A stretch of DNA of 64,000 nucleotides from Candidatus Binatia bacterium (GCA_029243485.1 JAQWRY010000079.1:62001-126000), one strand, 5' to 3'; positions 18,071-27,468 are shown, numbered from the stretch's first letter. A program made the numbers and translations. Notes: generated from the letters alone by a model not told the origin.

Positions 18071-18844
18071 CTAATCGACGCGGTAGTCGAGACGACGGCC
18101 GGCGGTCCAGCCGCCATCGACCACTAGAGGATGGCCGGTGACGAACGACGCATCCTCCGACGCGAGGAAGAGCGCGGCCGCGGCCACCTCCTCGGGGCGA
18201 CCAAATCGATCGAGGGCGTGGAACTTTCTCATCTGGTCGCGAATCTGCGGGACGGCCTGCAAGCCGGCCAGCATCGGCGTATCGATGGCCCCCGGGCAAA
18301 GGCAGTTCACCCGAATCCCATGCGGCGCGTAGTCGATCGCCATGTTTCGGGTCATGAGTACGACCCCGCCCTTCGAGGCGTTGTAGGCGAGCTGACTGGG
18401 GAGCCCCTCGAAACCCTCGACACTCGCGACGTGCACGATGCTCCCGGAGCCCGCGGCCATCATGGGCTTCAGGGCGTGCTTCGCAACGATGAAGGAGCCC
18501 TTCAGGTTCACGTCGACGACGCGGTCCCAGTCCTCGACCGAGAGTTCGTGCGCCGCACCCACACCCGAGACACCAGCCGCGTTCACCAACACGTCGATCT
18601 TCCCGTGCTTCCGAACGACCTCCTCCACCGCAGCTTCGATGGCCGGCTCGTTCGTCACGTCGGCGCCGTGCGCGCTCACGGCAGGAGCACCTTGGGCCAC
18701 GGCCTCCCAGGCTTCGCCGGATGGCGGCGCGAGATCGAGTCCCACAATCGCCGCACCTTCGCGGGCGAACCGATCGGCGCACGCGGCACCGATGCCCGAC
18801 GCCGCGCCCGTGATCATAGCTACCTTGCCGTCCAGTCGTCCCAT
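18071..18844 (-). CDS. SDR family NAD(P)-dependent oxidoreductase
   Basis: Classical short-chain dehydrogenase of 257 residues. It has the cofactor motif TGAASGIG, the NAAG strand (VLVNAAGVSG), catalytic Ser in IVHVASVEG, YxxxK as AYNASKGG, and PG motif in CLCPGAIDTPM. The start at 18844 (MGRLDGKVAM) lies 7 bases after GGAGGA; longer starts overlap this site. D in VGLDLAPPSG after the second strand suggests NAD(H) preference. It probably oxidises a hydroxyl on an acyl or alicyclic intermediate, matching the dehydrogenase-rich surroundings. It stands alone with a 180-base gap to the divergent small membrane protein. Confidence 0.93.
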   Translation of the reverse strand: MGRLDGKVAMITGAASGIGAACADRFAREGAAIVGLDLAPPSGEAWEAVAQGAPAVSAHGADVTNEPAIEAAVEEVVRKHGKIDVLVNAAGVSGVGAAHELSVEDWDRVVDVNLKGSFIVAKHALKPMMAAGSGSIVHVASVEGFEGLPSQLAYNASKGGVVLMTRNMAIDYAPHGIRVNCLCPGAIDTPMLAGLQAVPQIRDQMRKFHALDRFGRPEEVAAAALFLASEDASFVTGHPLVVDGGWTAGRRLDYRVD

Positions 18845-19023
18845 CGTCATTCCTCCGGCGTTGGAACTCCCATATCGCGTGCGCCTCCTCAAGCGGCCTG
18901 ATCGCGCGAGAGCCTCCTCAAACGCGGCACCGCCCCATGGGGCCTACTCCCGCTTCCCAAAGGTCGCGCGATCCGCCTGACTCGATGTGGGGGCGGCGGG
19001 CAAATGCCCGGGGAGGTCGGAAG

Positions 19024-19266
19024 ATGAGCCAAGTGATAGTGGGCGCGGTTTGGATTTGGGGACTCGCATCGATTCCCGAACAGACACCCGTACCGCTTGC
19101 GAGACTCGGTCGCGCGGTTTTCTGGATCCTTTGCATCGCGCACGCACTCGAGATCGTAGCGTACTACGACGTAATCCGGACCGCACCGGGATCGATCGCA
19201 TCGAACATTGCGCAGACCTTCCTTTGGGGAAGCTTGTATCTGCGCGAGATCGGCGCGATCGCCTGA
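19024..19266 (+). CDS. Small DUF1145-like membrane protein
   Basis: 80 residues, start ATG after GGGGAGGTCGGA. Two hydrophobic helices are visible (VIVGAVWIWGLASI and VFWILCIAHALEIVAYY), and the C-terminal NIAQTFLWGSLYLREIG resembles DUF1145/YhhL-like inner-membrane proteins, in which a similar QTFLFGxxxLRE ending occurs. Role unknown. It is convergent with the downstream acyl-CoA dehydrogenase operon across a strong hairpin. Confidence 0.65.
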   Translation: MSQVIVGAVWIWGLASIPEQTPVPLARLGRAVFWILCIAHALEIVAYYDVIRTAPGSIASNIAQTFLWGSLYLREIGAIA

Positions 19267-19274
19267 GATGGTCT

Positions 19275-19308
19275 GGTGCCGAGCGCACGTTCCTGCGCGC
19301 TCGGCACC
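19275..19308. terminator. Bidirectional hairpin between convergent genes
   Basis: Perfect 11-bp stem GGTGCCGAGCG / CGCTCGGCACC with a 12-base loop, between the stop of the small membrane protein and the stop of the convergent dehydrogenase. It has no clear U-tract on either side, but placement and stability suggest transcription termination for both directions. Confidence 0.65.
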
Positions 19309-19317
19309 AAAAGCCGG

Positions 19318-20565
19318 TTAGTCGTCCTGCGGACCCGTCGGAATCTCGCGGAACGGCTTGCCTTTGTCCACGCGCATCTCGGGAGGCAACCCGAGCACGC
19401 GCTCTGCGATGATGTTGCGGAGTACCTCGTCGGTACCACCTGCAATGCGCATTCCGGGCGCGCCCAGATACATGTCCTGCCAGGTCCCGTCGTCACCGAC
19501 GACGTCCTTGTCGACGAGGCCTCCGACGGTTCCCTGCAGATCCTGCGCAAACGACGCCATCTGCTGCATCATCGGAGCGCCGATCGCCTTTCCGATGGCG
19601 CCCTCGGGCCCCGGCGTGTCACCACGCAGAAGAGCGGACAACGTCCGGTAGCCGGTGTACTGCAAACCCTTGCTGGTGACGTAGAAGTCGGCCAACTGCT
19701 GGCGCACCGAAGAATCCTCGAGCGCCGACTTCCCGTTGCGCCGGCTGCGGCGCGCGAGATCGAGAAGACGGTGAAAACCACCGCCCGCACCGCCCGCACC
19801 GATCGCAACCCGCTCGTTCATCAACGTGGTAAGTGCGACCTGCCACCCATCCCCGACACCCGCGAGCCGATTCGAATCGGGCACGCGCACGTCGGTGAAG
19901 AACACCTCGTTGAATCCGGCAGCGCCGCTGATCTGTTTGATCGGCCGCGCCTCGACGCCCTCGGAGCGCATGTCCAGGATGAAGTAGGTAAGCCCCTTGT
20001 GCTTGGGCGCATCGGGGTCCGTCCGCGTGACAATCATGCCCCAGTCGCAGTAGTGCGCGCCGGTGCTCCAGATCTTCTGACCGTTGATGATCCAGTCGTC
20101 GCCATCACGCACGGCCGTCGTCCGCAGACCAGCGAGGTCCGATCCGGCGGCCGGCTCGCTGAAGAGCTGGCACCAGATCTCCTGGCCGCGCGCCATCTGC
20201 TTTACGTACTTGTCCTTCTGTTCCGGCGTGCCGTGCGCCATGATCGTCGGGCCCAGCATCCCGTGCCCGATCTGGTAGACGTTCGGCGGTATCTCGAACT
20301 TGGCCTCTTCCTGGCTCCAGATGACCGCTTCCATGCGACCCAGGGCCTGACCGCCGAACTCCTTCGGCCACGTCAGACACGCCCAGCCCTCGTCGAACTT
20401 CTTCGTCTGCCAGGCTTTGGCGTCGGCGATCATATCGTCGGTCTCCCGCTCACCGCCGAAGGGGTTGGCAGGCGAGTTCGAGTCGCGGCGCTTCGCGTTC
20501 TTCTCGAGCCACGCGCGACAGCGCGCGCGGAACTCTGCTTCTTCAGGAGTATCTTCGAAATTCAT
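19318..20565 (-). CDS. Acyl-CoA dehydrogenase
   Basis: 415 residues, start ATG 20565 preceded by GGAGGA. N-terminal MNFEDTPEEAEFRARCRAWL is typical of longer FadE-type enzymes. FSEPAAGSDLAGLRTTAVRD and QKIWSTGAHYCDWGMIVTRT mark the flavin and substrate region, and RIAGGTDEVLRNIIAERVLG the C-terminal domain. It is the last gene of a three-gene minus-strand operon (crotonase, acyl-CoA dehydrogenase, this gene) with a 19-base gap upstream. Together with the next gene it probably forms a heteromeric dehydrogenase, and the crotonase would hydrate the enoyl-CoA product. Confidence 0.93.
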   Translation of the reverse strand: MNFEDTPEEAEFRARCRAWLEKNAKRRDSNSPANPFGGERETDDMIADAKAWQTKKFDEGWACLTWPKEFGGQALGRMEAVIWSQEEAKFEIPPNVYQIGHGMLGPTIMAHGTPEQKDKYVKQMARGQEIWCQLFSEPAAGSDLAGLRTTAVRDGDDWIINGQKIWSTGAHYCDWGMIVTRTDPDAPKHKGLTYFILDMRSEGVEARPIKQISGAAGFNEVFFTDVRVPDSNRLAGVGDGWQVALTTLMNERVAIGAGGAGGGFHRLLDLARRSRRNGKSALEDSSVRQQLADFYVTSKGLQYTGYRTLSALLRGDTPGPEGAIGKAIGAPMMQQMASFAQDLQGTVGGLVDKDVVGDDGTWQDMYLGAPGMRIAGGTDEVLRNIIAERVLGLPPEMRVDKGKPFREIPTGPQDD

Positions 20566-20584
20566 GCTGAATCCTCCGCTCTTC

Positions 20585-21703
20585 TCAGGCTGCGGCGCCG
20601 ACGCCGGCTTCCAGACGACGGATGAGCTTCTCGCGCCAGGCGCTCGCGCTGCCCAGTGCGAGCCCCAAGAGTTTCGCACGGCGATAGAACAGGTGGCAGT
20701 CGAACTCCCACGTGTATCCGACACCGCCGTGCATCTGGATCATCTCCTCGGCGGCGAGAACGAACGCGTCGCTCGCGGCGACCCGTACGTTGCAGGCAGC
20801 CAGCGCCAGCTCCTCGTTCCCCGTGCTGAGCGCCCAGGAGGCGTAGTAGCCGTTGGAGAGAGCAATCTGGTTCTGCGCGTACATGTCGGCCATCCGATGC
20901 TTCAGAGCTTGGAACGACGCGATCGGACGACCAAAGGCATAACGGCCCATTGTGTACTCACGAGTCACGTCGAGCGCGCGTTCCGAACCACCGATCTGCT
21001 CGAAACCCATCATGACGGCGGCACGATCGAGTAGACGCTCGGCCTGCTCGACCCCCTTCCCGGCTTCACCGAGAACCTCGGCCGCCGCGCCATCGAAGGA
21101 GAGGCGCGCCTGTGAGCGGCTCGGGTCGAACGACTCGAGCGCCGCGCGTGTCACGCCGGCTCCGGCGAGGTCGACGACAAGCAGGGAGTGCCCCGCCCCG
21201 TCTTTGGCCAGAACGATTGCCAGGTTCGCGACGTCTCCGTCGAGAACCGGGACCTTCTGGCCGCTGAGCTTGCCACCCGAGAACGAGGACTCGACTTCGT
21301 CCAACTCCGGGTCGCCGAGCATCTCGACGGCGGCGAAGGTCCCGATGCGCTCGCCGCTACACAAGCCGGGAAGCCACTGCTTCTTCTGCTCTTCGCTGCC
21401 AAACTGCATCAAGGCCTCAGTCGCCAGGTAAACCGACGACGAGAAAGGAATCGGCGCGAGTGCACGACCGACTTCCTGGGCGATCAAGACTAGCTCCAGG
21501 TGGCCTAGGCCGGTGCCGCCGTACTCTTCGGGTACGGCCGTTCCCAGCCATCCCATCTCCGCGACACCCTTCCACAGATCTTGCGCGTAGGGTTCGTCGG
21601 ACTCGAGCACACGGCGGCAAACGCCTAGCGTCCCGTGCTCGGTGAGATACTCACGGGCGTTCTTCTGAATGAACTTCTGATCCTCGGAGAACTCGAGATT
21701 CAT
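20585..21703 (-). CDS. Acyl-CoA dehydrogenase family protein, operon partner
   Basis: 372 residues, ATG after GAGGAGGTCCG. N-terminus NLEFSEDQKFIQKNAREYL; a central region with few canonical residues (FAAVEMLGDPELDEVESSFS); C-terminal REYTMGRYAFGRPIASFQAL and MIQMHGGVGYTWEFDCHLFY. The short length and weak central signature match the smaller subunit of heteromeric dehydrogenases, mirroring the pair at 14.4-16.7 kb. It probably pairs with the gene downstream. Its length is ordinary for the family, with no sign of damage. Confidence 0.92.
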   Translation of the reverse strand: MNLEFSEDQKFIQKNAREYLTEHGTLGVCRRVLESDEPYAQDLWKGVAEMGWLGTAVPEEYGGTGLGHLELVLIAQEVGRALAPIPFSSSVYLATEALMQFGSEEQKKQWLPGLCSGERIGTFAAVEMLGDPELDEVESSFSGGKLSGQKVPVLDGDVANLAIVLAKDGAGHSLLVVDLAGAGVTRAALESFDPSRSQARLSFDGAAAEVLGEAGKGVEQAERLLDRAAVMMGFEQIGGSERALDVTREYTMGRYAFGRPIASFQALKHRMADMYAQNQIALSNGYYASWALSTGNEELALAACNVRVAASDAFVLAAEEMIQMHGGVGYTWEFDCHLFYRRAKLLGLALGSASAWREKLIRRLEAGVGAAA

Positions 21704-21772
21704 CGGACCTCCTCACTTCCGTTTTTCGACAATCGTGTTTGTGTACCAAACCTGGCGGCGGACGCCCGTCGG

Positions 21773-22603
21773 CTACTTGGACCCGTCGATGCGGGGGAAT
21801 TGGGGGCGCCGCTTCTCCAGGAAGGCATCAACCCCCTCCTTGAAATCGGGCCGCTCGAAGCTCTCGAACATCAGCTTGATCGAATCCTTCTCGGCGGGGC
21901 CGAGGGTGCCGTCGAGCTGCTCCCACACTTGCTTTTTCATGAGCGAAACCGAGGTCGGCGAGCAGTTCGCTGCCAAATCCTCGACGTAAGAGCGCACGAA
22001 CGAGAGCAACTCGTCGTGCGGCAACACCCGATTCACGAGGCCGATCCGCTCGGCTTCGGCGGCGTCGAACTTCCGCGCCGAGAACAGGATGTCCATCGCG
22101 TGCGCGGGGCCCACGAGGCGAGGCAGAAGCCAGCTCGATCCCCACTCCGCGATAAGACCACGCCTGGAGAAGGCCGTCGTGAAGACGGCACGGTCCGATG
22201 CGAACCGAAGGTCGCAGGCCGCGATGATGGGCACCGCCATCCCTGCGACCGGCCCATTGATCGCGGCGATCACCGGCTTCCGTACCGAGATCAGGTACGT
22301 GTACGGGCCTCGATAGTCCTGCATCTCCGCGCGGCCCGGATCGGCGTCCAGGGCGGTGTCGGGTGCATCGGGTCGCGCCCCCGCCTGGATGGACTTGAGA
22401 AGCTTCATGTCCGCGCCCGCACAAAAGCCCCGCTCGGCGCCCGTCAGCACGATCGCGACGACGTTCGAATCGGACTCCGCCCGCCCTACGGCGTGCTTCA
22501 TCTCGGCCGCCATCTGGTCGGTCCAGGCGTTGAGCTGCTTAGGGCGATTGAGCGTGATCGTCGCGACCGGGTCGTCGACGTCGTACAAAACGTGCTCGTA
22601 CAT
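21773..22603 (-). CDS. Enoyl-CoA hydratase/isomerase family protein
   Basis: 276 residues, start ATG preceded by GGCAGGAGGACACGC. Crotonase motifs: ATITLNRPKQLNAW, ERGFCAGADMKLL, NGPVAGMAVPIIAACDLRFA and FSRRGLIAEWGSSWLLPRLV. The usual first catalytic Glu position is not conserved, while the nearby E of AEWG is present, as in a broad group of poorly characterised homologues. It is first in the operon with two acyl-CoA dehydrogenases, so a beta-oxidation-like step on the same substrate is likely. It is divergent from the sulfatase-like gene. Confidence 0.93.
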   Translation of the reverse strand: MYEHVLYDVDDPVATITLNRPKQLNAWTDQMAAEMKHAVGRAESDSNVVAIVLTGAERGFCAGADMKLLKSIQAGARPDAPDTALDADPGRAEMQDYRGPYTYLISVRKPVIAAINGPVAGMAVPIIAACDLRFASDRAVFTTAFSRRGLIAEWGSSWLLPRLVGPAHAMDILFSARKFDAAEAERIGLVNRVLPHDELLSFVRSYVEDLAANCSPTSVSLMKKQVWEQLDGTLGPAEKDSIKLMFESFERPDFKEGVDAFLEKRRPQFPRIDGSK

Positions 22604-22701
22604 GCGTGTCCTCCTGCCTGAGCTTTAGCCTTCCAGACTCCTCACGAGCCACTACGCGGGATTTTGACGCATGAAGAGGGCCGGGCTAGCCTCCCAGCCC
22701 A

Positions 22702-24108
22702 GTGGCTGACTCTCTGCGCGCGCGACGCCGCCTTCAAATCGGACGTCTCCGGTTCTCCGTCATAGTCGCCGCGGCGAGCGTGGCTTTCAGCAGCCCGACC
22801 GACGCGAGCCTGGTCTCTCCGGACGGCACGCGGCCCAATGTACTGCTGATCACCGTCGACACCCTGCGGGCGGACCACCTCGGAGCGTACGGCTATCGCC
22901 TACCAACCTCCCCGGAGATCGACCGCCTCGCATCCGAGGGCGTCCTCTTCACCGACGCGATCACCCCCGTCCCGACGACCGCGCCGGCGCTCGCGTCCCT
23001 TCTCACCTCACGTCACGCGGACGGTCACGGTGTACGGGAGAACTTCGGCGAGCTTCCCGACGGCTTGACGACCATCGGAGAGACCTTCGCCGAAGCCGGC
23101 TATGACACGGCCGCGTTCTACGGAAACGGCGCGATCCAAAACGGCTTCGGCCAGGGATTCGGCCGCTTCGAAGCCTTCGCCGACCACTGGTTCTTTCGCG
23201 ACAAGGCCGGAACCGACAAGGCGATCGCATGGCTCGAGACGGCCAAGGCGCCCTGGTTTCTCTGGATTCACTTCATGGACCCGCACGGTCCTTACAATTC
23301 GTCCGCGTCGGATCGCAGCGCCGCGCTCGAGTATCCGGACACACCTCCACTGGCGCGAGAGCTTCCCAAGGTCGAGCAGAACTACGGCTACGGGGTCATC
23401 CCGAAGTACCAACAGCTGCCCGAGCACTCCCGAGTCATCGATTACGTCCGTCGTTACGACGGGGAGATCATCGGAACCGACATCGAGGTCGGCCGTCTCC
23501 GTGCCGCCTTGGAGTCCTCCGGGACACTCGACACCACGCTCATCGTGCTGACCGCCGACCATGGCGAGAGCCTCGGTGAGGGGCGCTACTACTTTCAGCA
23601 CGGGAAGCTGCTGAACGAGCCGTCCGTCCGCGTGCCGCTGGTTCTCCGTCATCCCGCGCTCCCGCGTGGGCTTCGGAACCCGACGCCCGCGTCTCTGGTC
23701 GACGTCTTCCCGACGATTGCCGCGCTGACCGACGTTTCCCCACCGCGTGGCCTTGCAGGCCGGGACCTGAGCGCAGCGATTCGCACACCCGAAACCGCCG
23801 CTTCGACCATCCGGGTGACCTATACCGTCACCTCGAACCACAAGACGGCGATTCGCCGTGGCCCGTGGGAGCTTCGCGGCACGCCCCAGCGCAACGGAGC
23901 CGCGGACGACTTCCAGAAGGTCGAGCTCTTCGACACCCGCACGTCGCCGCCGACGCGCATTCCCGAAGGAGAGCAGCCAGAGGTTCGGGCGGAGCTCGAA
24001 CCGCTGCTGCACACCGCAGCCAAGAAGGTGCGCGAGAAGCCCGCGGCGCACCGGACACCGACTGAAGACGAAAAGAAGCGGCTGCGCGCCCTCGGCTATA
24101 TCGACTGA
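22702..24108 (+). CDS. Sulfatase-fold hydrolase lacking the formylglycine Cys
   Basis: 468 residues, GTG start, with an N-terminal signal-peptide-like region. The alkaline-phosphatase/sulfatase fold shows in PNVLLITVDTLRADHLGAYG (metal Asp 53), GEIIGTDIEVGRL, VLTADHGESLGEG and HGKLLNEPSVRVPLVLRHP. Where true sulfatases have Cys or Ser (C-x-P-S-R), this protein has Thr 93 in PTTAPALASLLT. Formylglycine cannot form, so it is more likely a phosphohydrolase, a phosphotransferase or a sulfatase relative with a Thr nucleophile. Export to the periplasm is expected. Confidence 0.9.
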   Translation: MADSLRARRRLQIGRLRFSVIVAAASVAFSSPTDASLVSPDGTRPNVLLITVDTLRADHLGAYGYRLPTSPEIDRLASEGVLFTDAITPVPTTAPALASLLTSRHADGHGVRENFGELPDGLTTIGETFAEAGYDTAAFYGNGAIQNGFGQGFGRFEAFADHWFFRDKAGTDKAIAWLETAKAPWFLWIHFMDPHGPYNSSASDRSAALEYPDTPPLARELPKVEQNYGYGVIPKYQQLPEHSRVIDYVRRYDGEIIGTDIEVGRLRAALESSGTLDTTLIVLTADHGESLGEGRYYFQHGKLLNEPSVRVPLVLRHPALPRGLRNPTPASLVDVFPTIAALTDVSPPRGLAGRDLSAAIRTPETAASTIRVTYTVTSNHKTAIRRGPWELRGTPQRNGAADDFQKVELFDTRTSPPTRIPEGEQPEVRAELEPLLHTAAKKVREKPAAHRTPTEDEKKRLRALGYID

Positions 24109-24138
24109 AGCCCAAACGGCGCTGTCGAGAGCGGTGCA

Positions 24139-27100
24139 CTAATCGTTGCCGAACTGCCAACGCAGCCCAACCGTCGTCGCGATCCTCTCTGCCTCTTCAC
24201 GACACGACTTGGCCTTCTTCTTCTCGCCACGCTCTGTGAAGAGTCGGGCGCGACCAGCCAGGGCGGCCGCAAGCGTCGTCGGCGCATGAATCTCCCGTGC
24301 AACGCGAACCGCTTCCTCGAAGAAATAGTCCGCGCGCTTCCAGGACTCCGAGCCCTGCCGCAACGCGACGGCCCCGAGATCGCACGCGCTTTGTGCGCGA
24401 CGTAGGCGACCGCCCGCGCGACGACGCACACTCTGCGCCACCCGCTCGGCGCGTTCCGGATGCCCCGCGGCGAGAAAGGCCTCCGTGGCGAACCGCAGCA
24501 ACTGCTGTACGCCCACGGCCCCTGCCAGGTTGTTCTCGATCTGCCGGAGAAGGCGCTCCTCGTCGATCGGCGCGCCCTCGCCTCGCCCGGCGAGAACCGC
24601 GATCGCCGCCAGGTTCGGAACGCCACTGCTCGAACCCACGGCGGCGGCCAGCGCCAACCCCTCCTGCGCCCACGCCAAGGCCGCTGCGAGTTCCCCGCGC
24701 AACAGGAACACCGACGCGACTTGACCCGCCGATATGATCCGCACGGTCCGATTCCCGATTTCGGTCGCCAGATGAAAAGTCTTAGTCGACGCCGTCAGAG
24801 CGTCGTCGAGATCGTCACGGTAAAGCAACACCGCGTCACGGGAGACTCGCGCCCCAAGCAAGAGGTCCGGAACGTGCTCGGCCTGCGGAGTCGCGGTAAC
24901 CTCGGCGAGCACGGTCTCCGCGCATTCCGCAGCCTCCTCGAACCGGCCGTCGAGGGCGTACCCCACCGCGAGGCCGCGGCGAACGCGCCAGGACCATTCC
25001 ACCTCTTCCTCCGCTTGCGCGAGGTCGCGCGCGCGGATCAGACGCTCGAGGCCACTCACGTGCTGTTCGGCCGCACCGAACACGCGCAAGAGTCCCTGGA
25101 ACGTCTCGACCGCGATACGATCCTGAGCGGTCCCCACGAGATCCAAAAGGCGCTCGATCTCCCCTCCCATCGACTCGATCGCAGCTTCCCTCCCTTCGCC
25201 GAAAACCGCGGCGAGCCAGAGGAGTCGAGAGCCCGAGAATAGCGCCTGCCGGGCCGCGCCCTCACCCGCCGTATCGCGACGCGCGATCTCCCACGCCTGC
25301 CGGTACAGGTGCGCGGCCGTTCCGTACGCGGGAACGGTCTCCGCGTGGGCCGCCGCGGCAAAGAGGTGGGTGAGGGCCTCGTCGTGGCTCTCTCCGTTGC
25401 GAAAGTGGTACGCGAGCACCGCGCTGTGTTCACCCGGGTCGGTCCCATGGCGACGCGAGAGAGCCTCCGCGATTGCGTTGTGCAGCTGGCGGCGCTGCTT
25501 CAAGAGCAGTCCTTGATAGGCGACCTCTTGCGTGAGGGCCTGCTCGAAGACGAAGTCGTGCGCCGCGCCGCTCGTCGAGAGCCGCACGACTCCCGCGTCG
25601 CGAAGCGCTGCCAGGCGATCGCCGACTTCGATCCCGTCGGGCGACAGCAGCTCCTCCACCAGAGGCGCGGAGAAGTGCCGCCCCATCACGGAAGCCACCT
25701 GAAGTACGCGCTTCTCCTCCAGCGGCAGTCGATCGAGGCGAGCTGCGACGATCTCGTGCACCGTAACGGGCACCTCGATCTCGGCGAAGGAGCGCGCCGT
25801 GAACGTCCCGTCCCCCGCCTCGACCAGCACACCCGTTTCGAGCAACTCTCGCGTGACCTCTTCTGTGAAGAACGGATTCCCTTCCGCCCGATCGTGCACG
25901 GCGTCGACGATCTCGGGCGGGGCTTCGCCGCCGGCAATCGCGTGCACGATCGCCGCCGTCTGTTTCCGCGTGAGACTCGCCAGCTCGATTTCTTCGACGT
26001 CCTGGTCGTGCACCCAGGGGACCGGGGAGTCCGGGCGATAGGTGCAGACGACCAGTACGGCCGCCGCCGGGGTTCGCTCAACCAAGACGCCCAGGAGTTC
26101 CTTGGACGCCTCGTCGATCCACTGCGCATCCTCCAACACGAGGACCAAGGGGGCACTCCGGCTCTCCGCCAGAAGGAAGCCGGTGACCGAGTCGATCGTC
26201 GCGTGACGAAGCTCAGCCCCCTCGAGCCCAGTGGAGCCGCCGGCGTCGAGTCCCAACAGACGCGCCAACGTGGCCGATGCGTCGCCGGAGGGGGCTCCCG
26301 CCTCGGCGAAAACCCGGCTCAGCCGCGCCGCAGCCGCGTCTTCGCTTCCGCCTTCCGGAAGGACGTGGCTCTTGAGCGAACCGACGAAGGGGCGGTACGC
26401 TGCCCGTTGCGTGTACGAGAAGCACTGGGCCCAGAGCACCGTGCTGGACCGCGCTTCCAAACGCCGAACGAACTCGGTGACGAGCCGTGACGCACCGACC
26501 CCGGCGTGACCGACGATCCCGACCGCTTGCCCCTGCCCCTGCGCCGCGCGCTCGAAGGCGGCCTCCAGACACGCAAGCTCCTCTTCGCGCCCGACGAACA
26601 GAGCCGAGCGCAACGCGCGCCCCGACAGCGGCGTCTTCGTCGCGAGCGCGCTTTCGACCTCGAACACGGCGACGGGCAGCGCCTTGCCCCGAATCGCTTG
26701 TGGGCCGAGAGGCCGGAGTTCGAAGTGCTCGGCAACGAGACGTTGGAGCGACTCGCTGAGAAGAATCGCTCCCGGGCGCGCGAGTGACTGCAGCCGCGCC
26801 GCGAGGTTCGTCGTATCGCCGATCGCCGTGTAGTCCAGCTTGAGATCGCCGCCGACCGTGCCGACGATCACGGGCCCGGTGTTGAGTCCGATCCGCGCGG
26901 TCAGAGCCGGACGGCCTTCGGCTCGCAGCGAATCACTGAGCGAAGCGAGCCCGTCGCGCACCGCGATTGCCGCCTGAACCGAGCGCATCGGCGCGTCCTC
27001 GTGTGCGAGCGGCGCGCCGAACAAGGCCATGACTCCGTCGCCGGCGATCTGATTCACGAGACCTTCCGCACGACCGACTTCGTGAAACACCACCGCTAGG

Positions 27101-27468
27101 TAGCGATCGAGAAGATCGCGGAACTCCTCCGGGTCCATCGCTTCCGCAATCGAAGCGGAACTCACCAGATCACAGAACAGGACCGACACCTGTTTGCGCT
27201 CGCCATCGATTCGCCCGCGCGTCGCGAGAACCTTCTCCGCGAGACCGGCCGGCATCTGCTCACGCAAGCGACGGAACGAACTGGCCAGCGCGACGCGACG
27301 CTCATCGGTACCGATGCCGTCCCCGCATGCGGGGCAGTAGACGAACGTCAGATGGACCGGCTGCTCGCATGCCCCGCAGCGCCCCGCGATCTCGACGGCG
27401 CACGTGGGGCACTTCTCCACGTCGGCGGGGATCGTGGATCCGCAGCCCAAACAGGTGAGTTCCGACAT
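24139..27468 (-). CDS. Class III adenylate/guanylate cyclase-AAA ATPase-TPR protein
   Basis: 1109 residues, start ATG 27468 (MSELTCLGCG) with GGAAGG 6 bases upstream. Order: a double zinc ribbon (CxxC pairs, residues 6-48); a class III cyclase domain (about 90-245) with both metal Asp (D100 in LFCDLVSS, D144 in AGDGVMALFG) and LDYTAIGDTTNLAARL; an AAA/STAND ATPase domain (about 290-600) with Walker B LVLVLEDAQWID; then helical TPR-like repeats to the end. The P-loop reads GHAGVGASRL, with Ala replacing the usual Lys, so ATP binding may be impaired. It probably makes cAMP in response to a signal sensed by the TPR region. Confidence 0.92.
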   Translation of the reverse strand: MSELTCLGCGSTIPADVEKCPTCAVEIAGRCGACEQPVHLTFVYCPACGDGIGTDERRVALASSFRRLREQMPAGLAEKVLATRGRIDGERKQVSVLFCDLVSSASIAEAMDPEEFRDLLDRYLAVVFHEVGRAEGLVNQIAGDGVMALFGAPLAHEDAPMRSVQAAIAVRDGLASLSDSLRAEGRPALTARIGLNTGPVIVGTVGGDLKLDYTAIGDTTNLAARLQSLARPGAILLSESLQRLVAEHFELRPLGPQAIRGKALPVAVFEVESALATKTPLSGRALRSALFVGREEELACLEAAFERAAQGQGQAVGIVGHAGVGASRLVTEFVRRLEARSSTVLWAQCFSYTQRAAYRPFVGSLKSHVLPEGGSEDAAAARLSRVFAEAGAPSGDASATLARLLGLDAGGSTGLEGAELRHATIDSVTGFLLAESRSAPLVLVLEDAQWIDEASKELLGVLVERTPAAAVLVVCTYRPDSPVPWVHDQDVEEIELASLTRKQTAAIVHAIAGGEAPPEIVDAVHDRAEGNPFFTEEVTRELLETGVLVEAGDGTFTARSFAEIEVPVTVHEIVAARLDRLPLEEKRVLQVASVMGRHFSAPLVEELLSPDGIEVGDRLAALRDAGVVRLSTSGAAHDFVFEQALTQEVAYQGLLLKQRRQLHNAIAEALSRRHGTDPGEHSAVLAYHFRNGESHDEALTHLFAAAAHAETVPAYGTAAHLYRQAWEIARRDTAGEGAARQALFSGSRLLWLAAVFGEGREAAIESMGGEIERLLDLVGTAQDRIAVETFQGLLRVFGAAEQHVSGLERLIRARDLAQAEEEVEWSWRVRRGLAVGYALDGRFEEAAECAETVLAEVTATPQAEHVPDLLLGARVSRDAVLLYRDDLDDALTASTKTFHLATEIGNRTVRIISAGQVASVFLLRGELAAALAWAQEGLALAAAVGSSSGVPNLAAIAVLAGRGEGAPIDEERLLRQIENNLAGAVGVQQLLRFATEAFLAAGHPERAERVAQSVRRRAGGRLRRAQSACDLGAVALRQGSESWKRADYFFEEAVRVAREIHAPTTLAAALAGRARLFTERGEKKKAKSCREEAERIATTVGLRWQFGND

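Noticed and set aside
19276-20625. Long plus-strand frame opposite an acyl-CoA dehydrogenase
   Set aside because: The minus-strand gene has clear family motifs; the plus frame has none and reads His/Arg-rich.
25309-26490. Long plus-strand frame inside the cyclase gene
   Set aside because: Antisense of the ATPase and TPR region, with no motifs.
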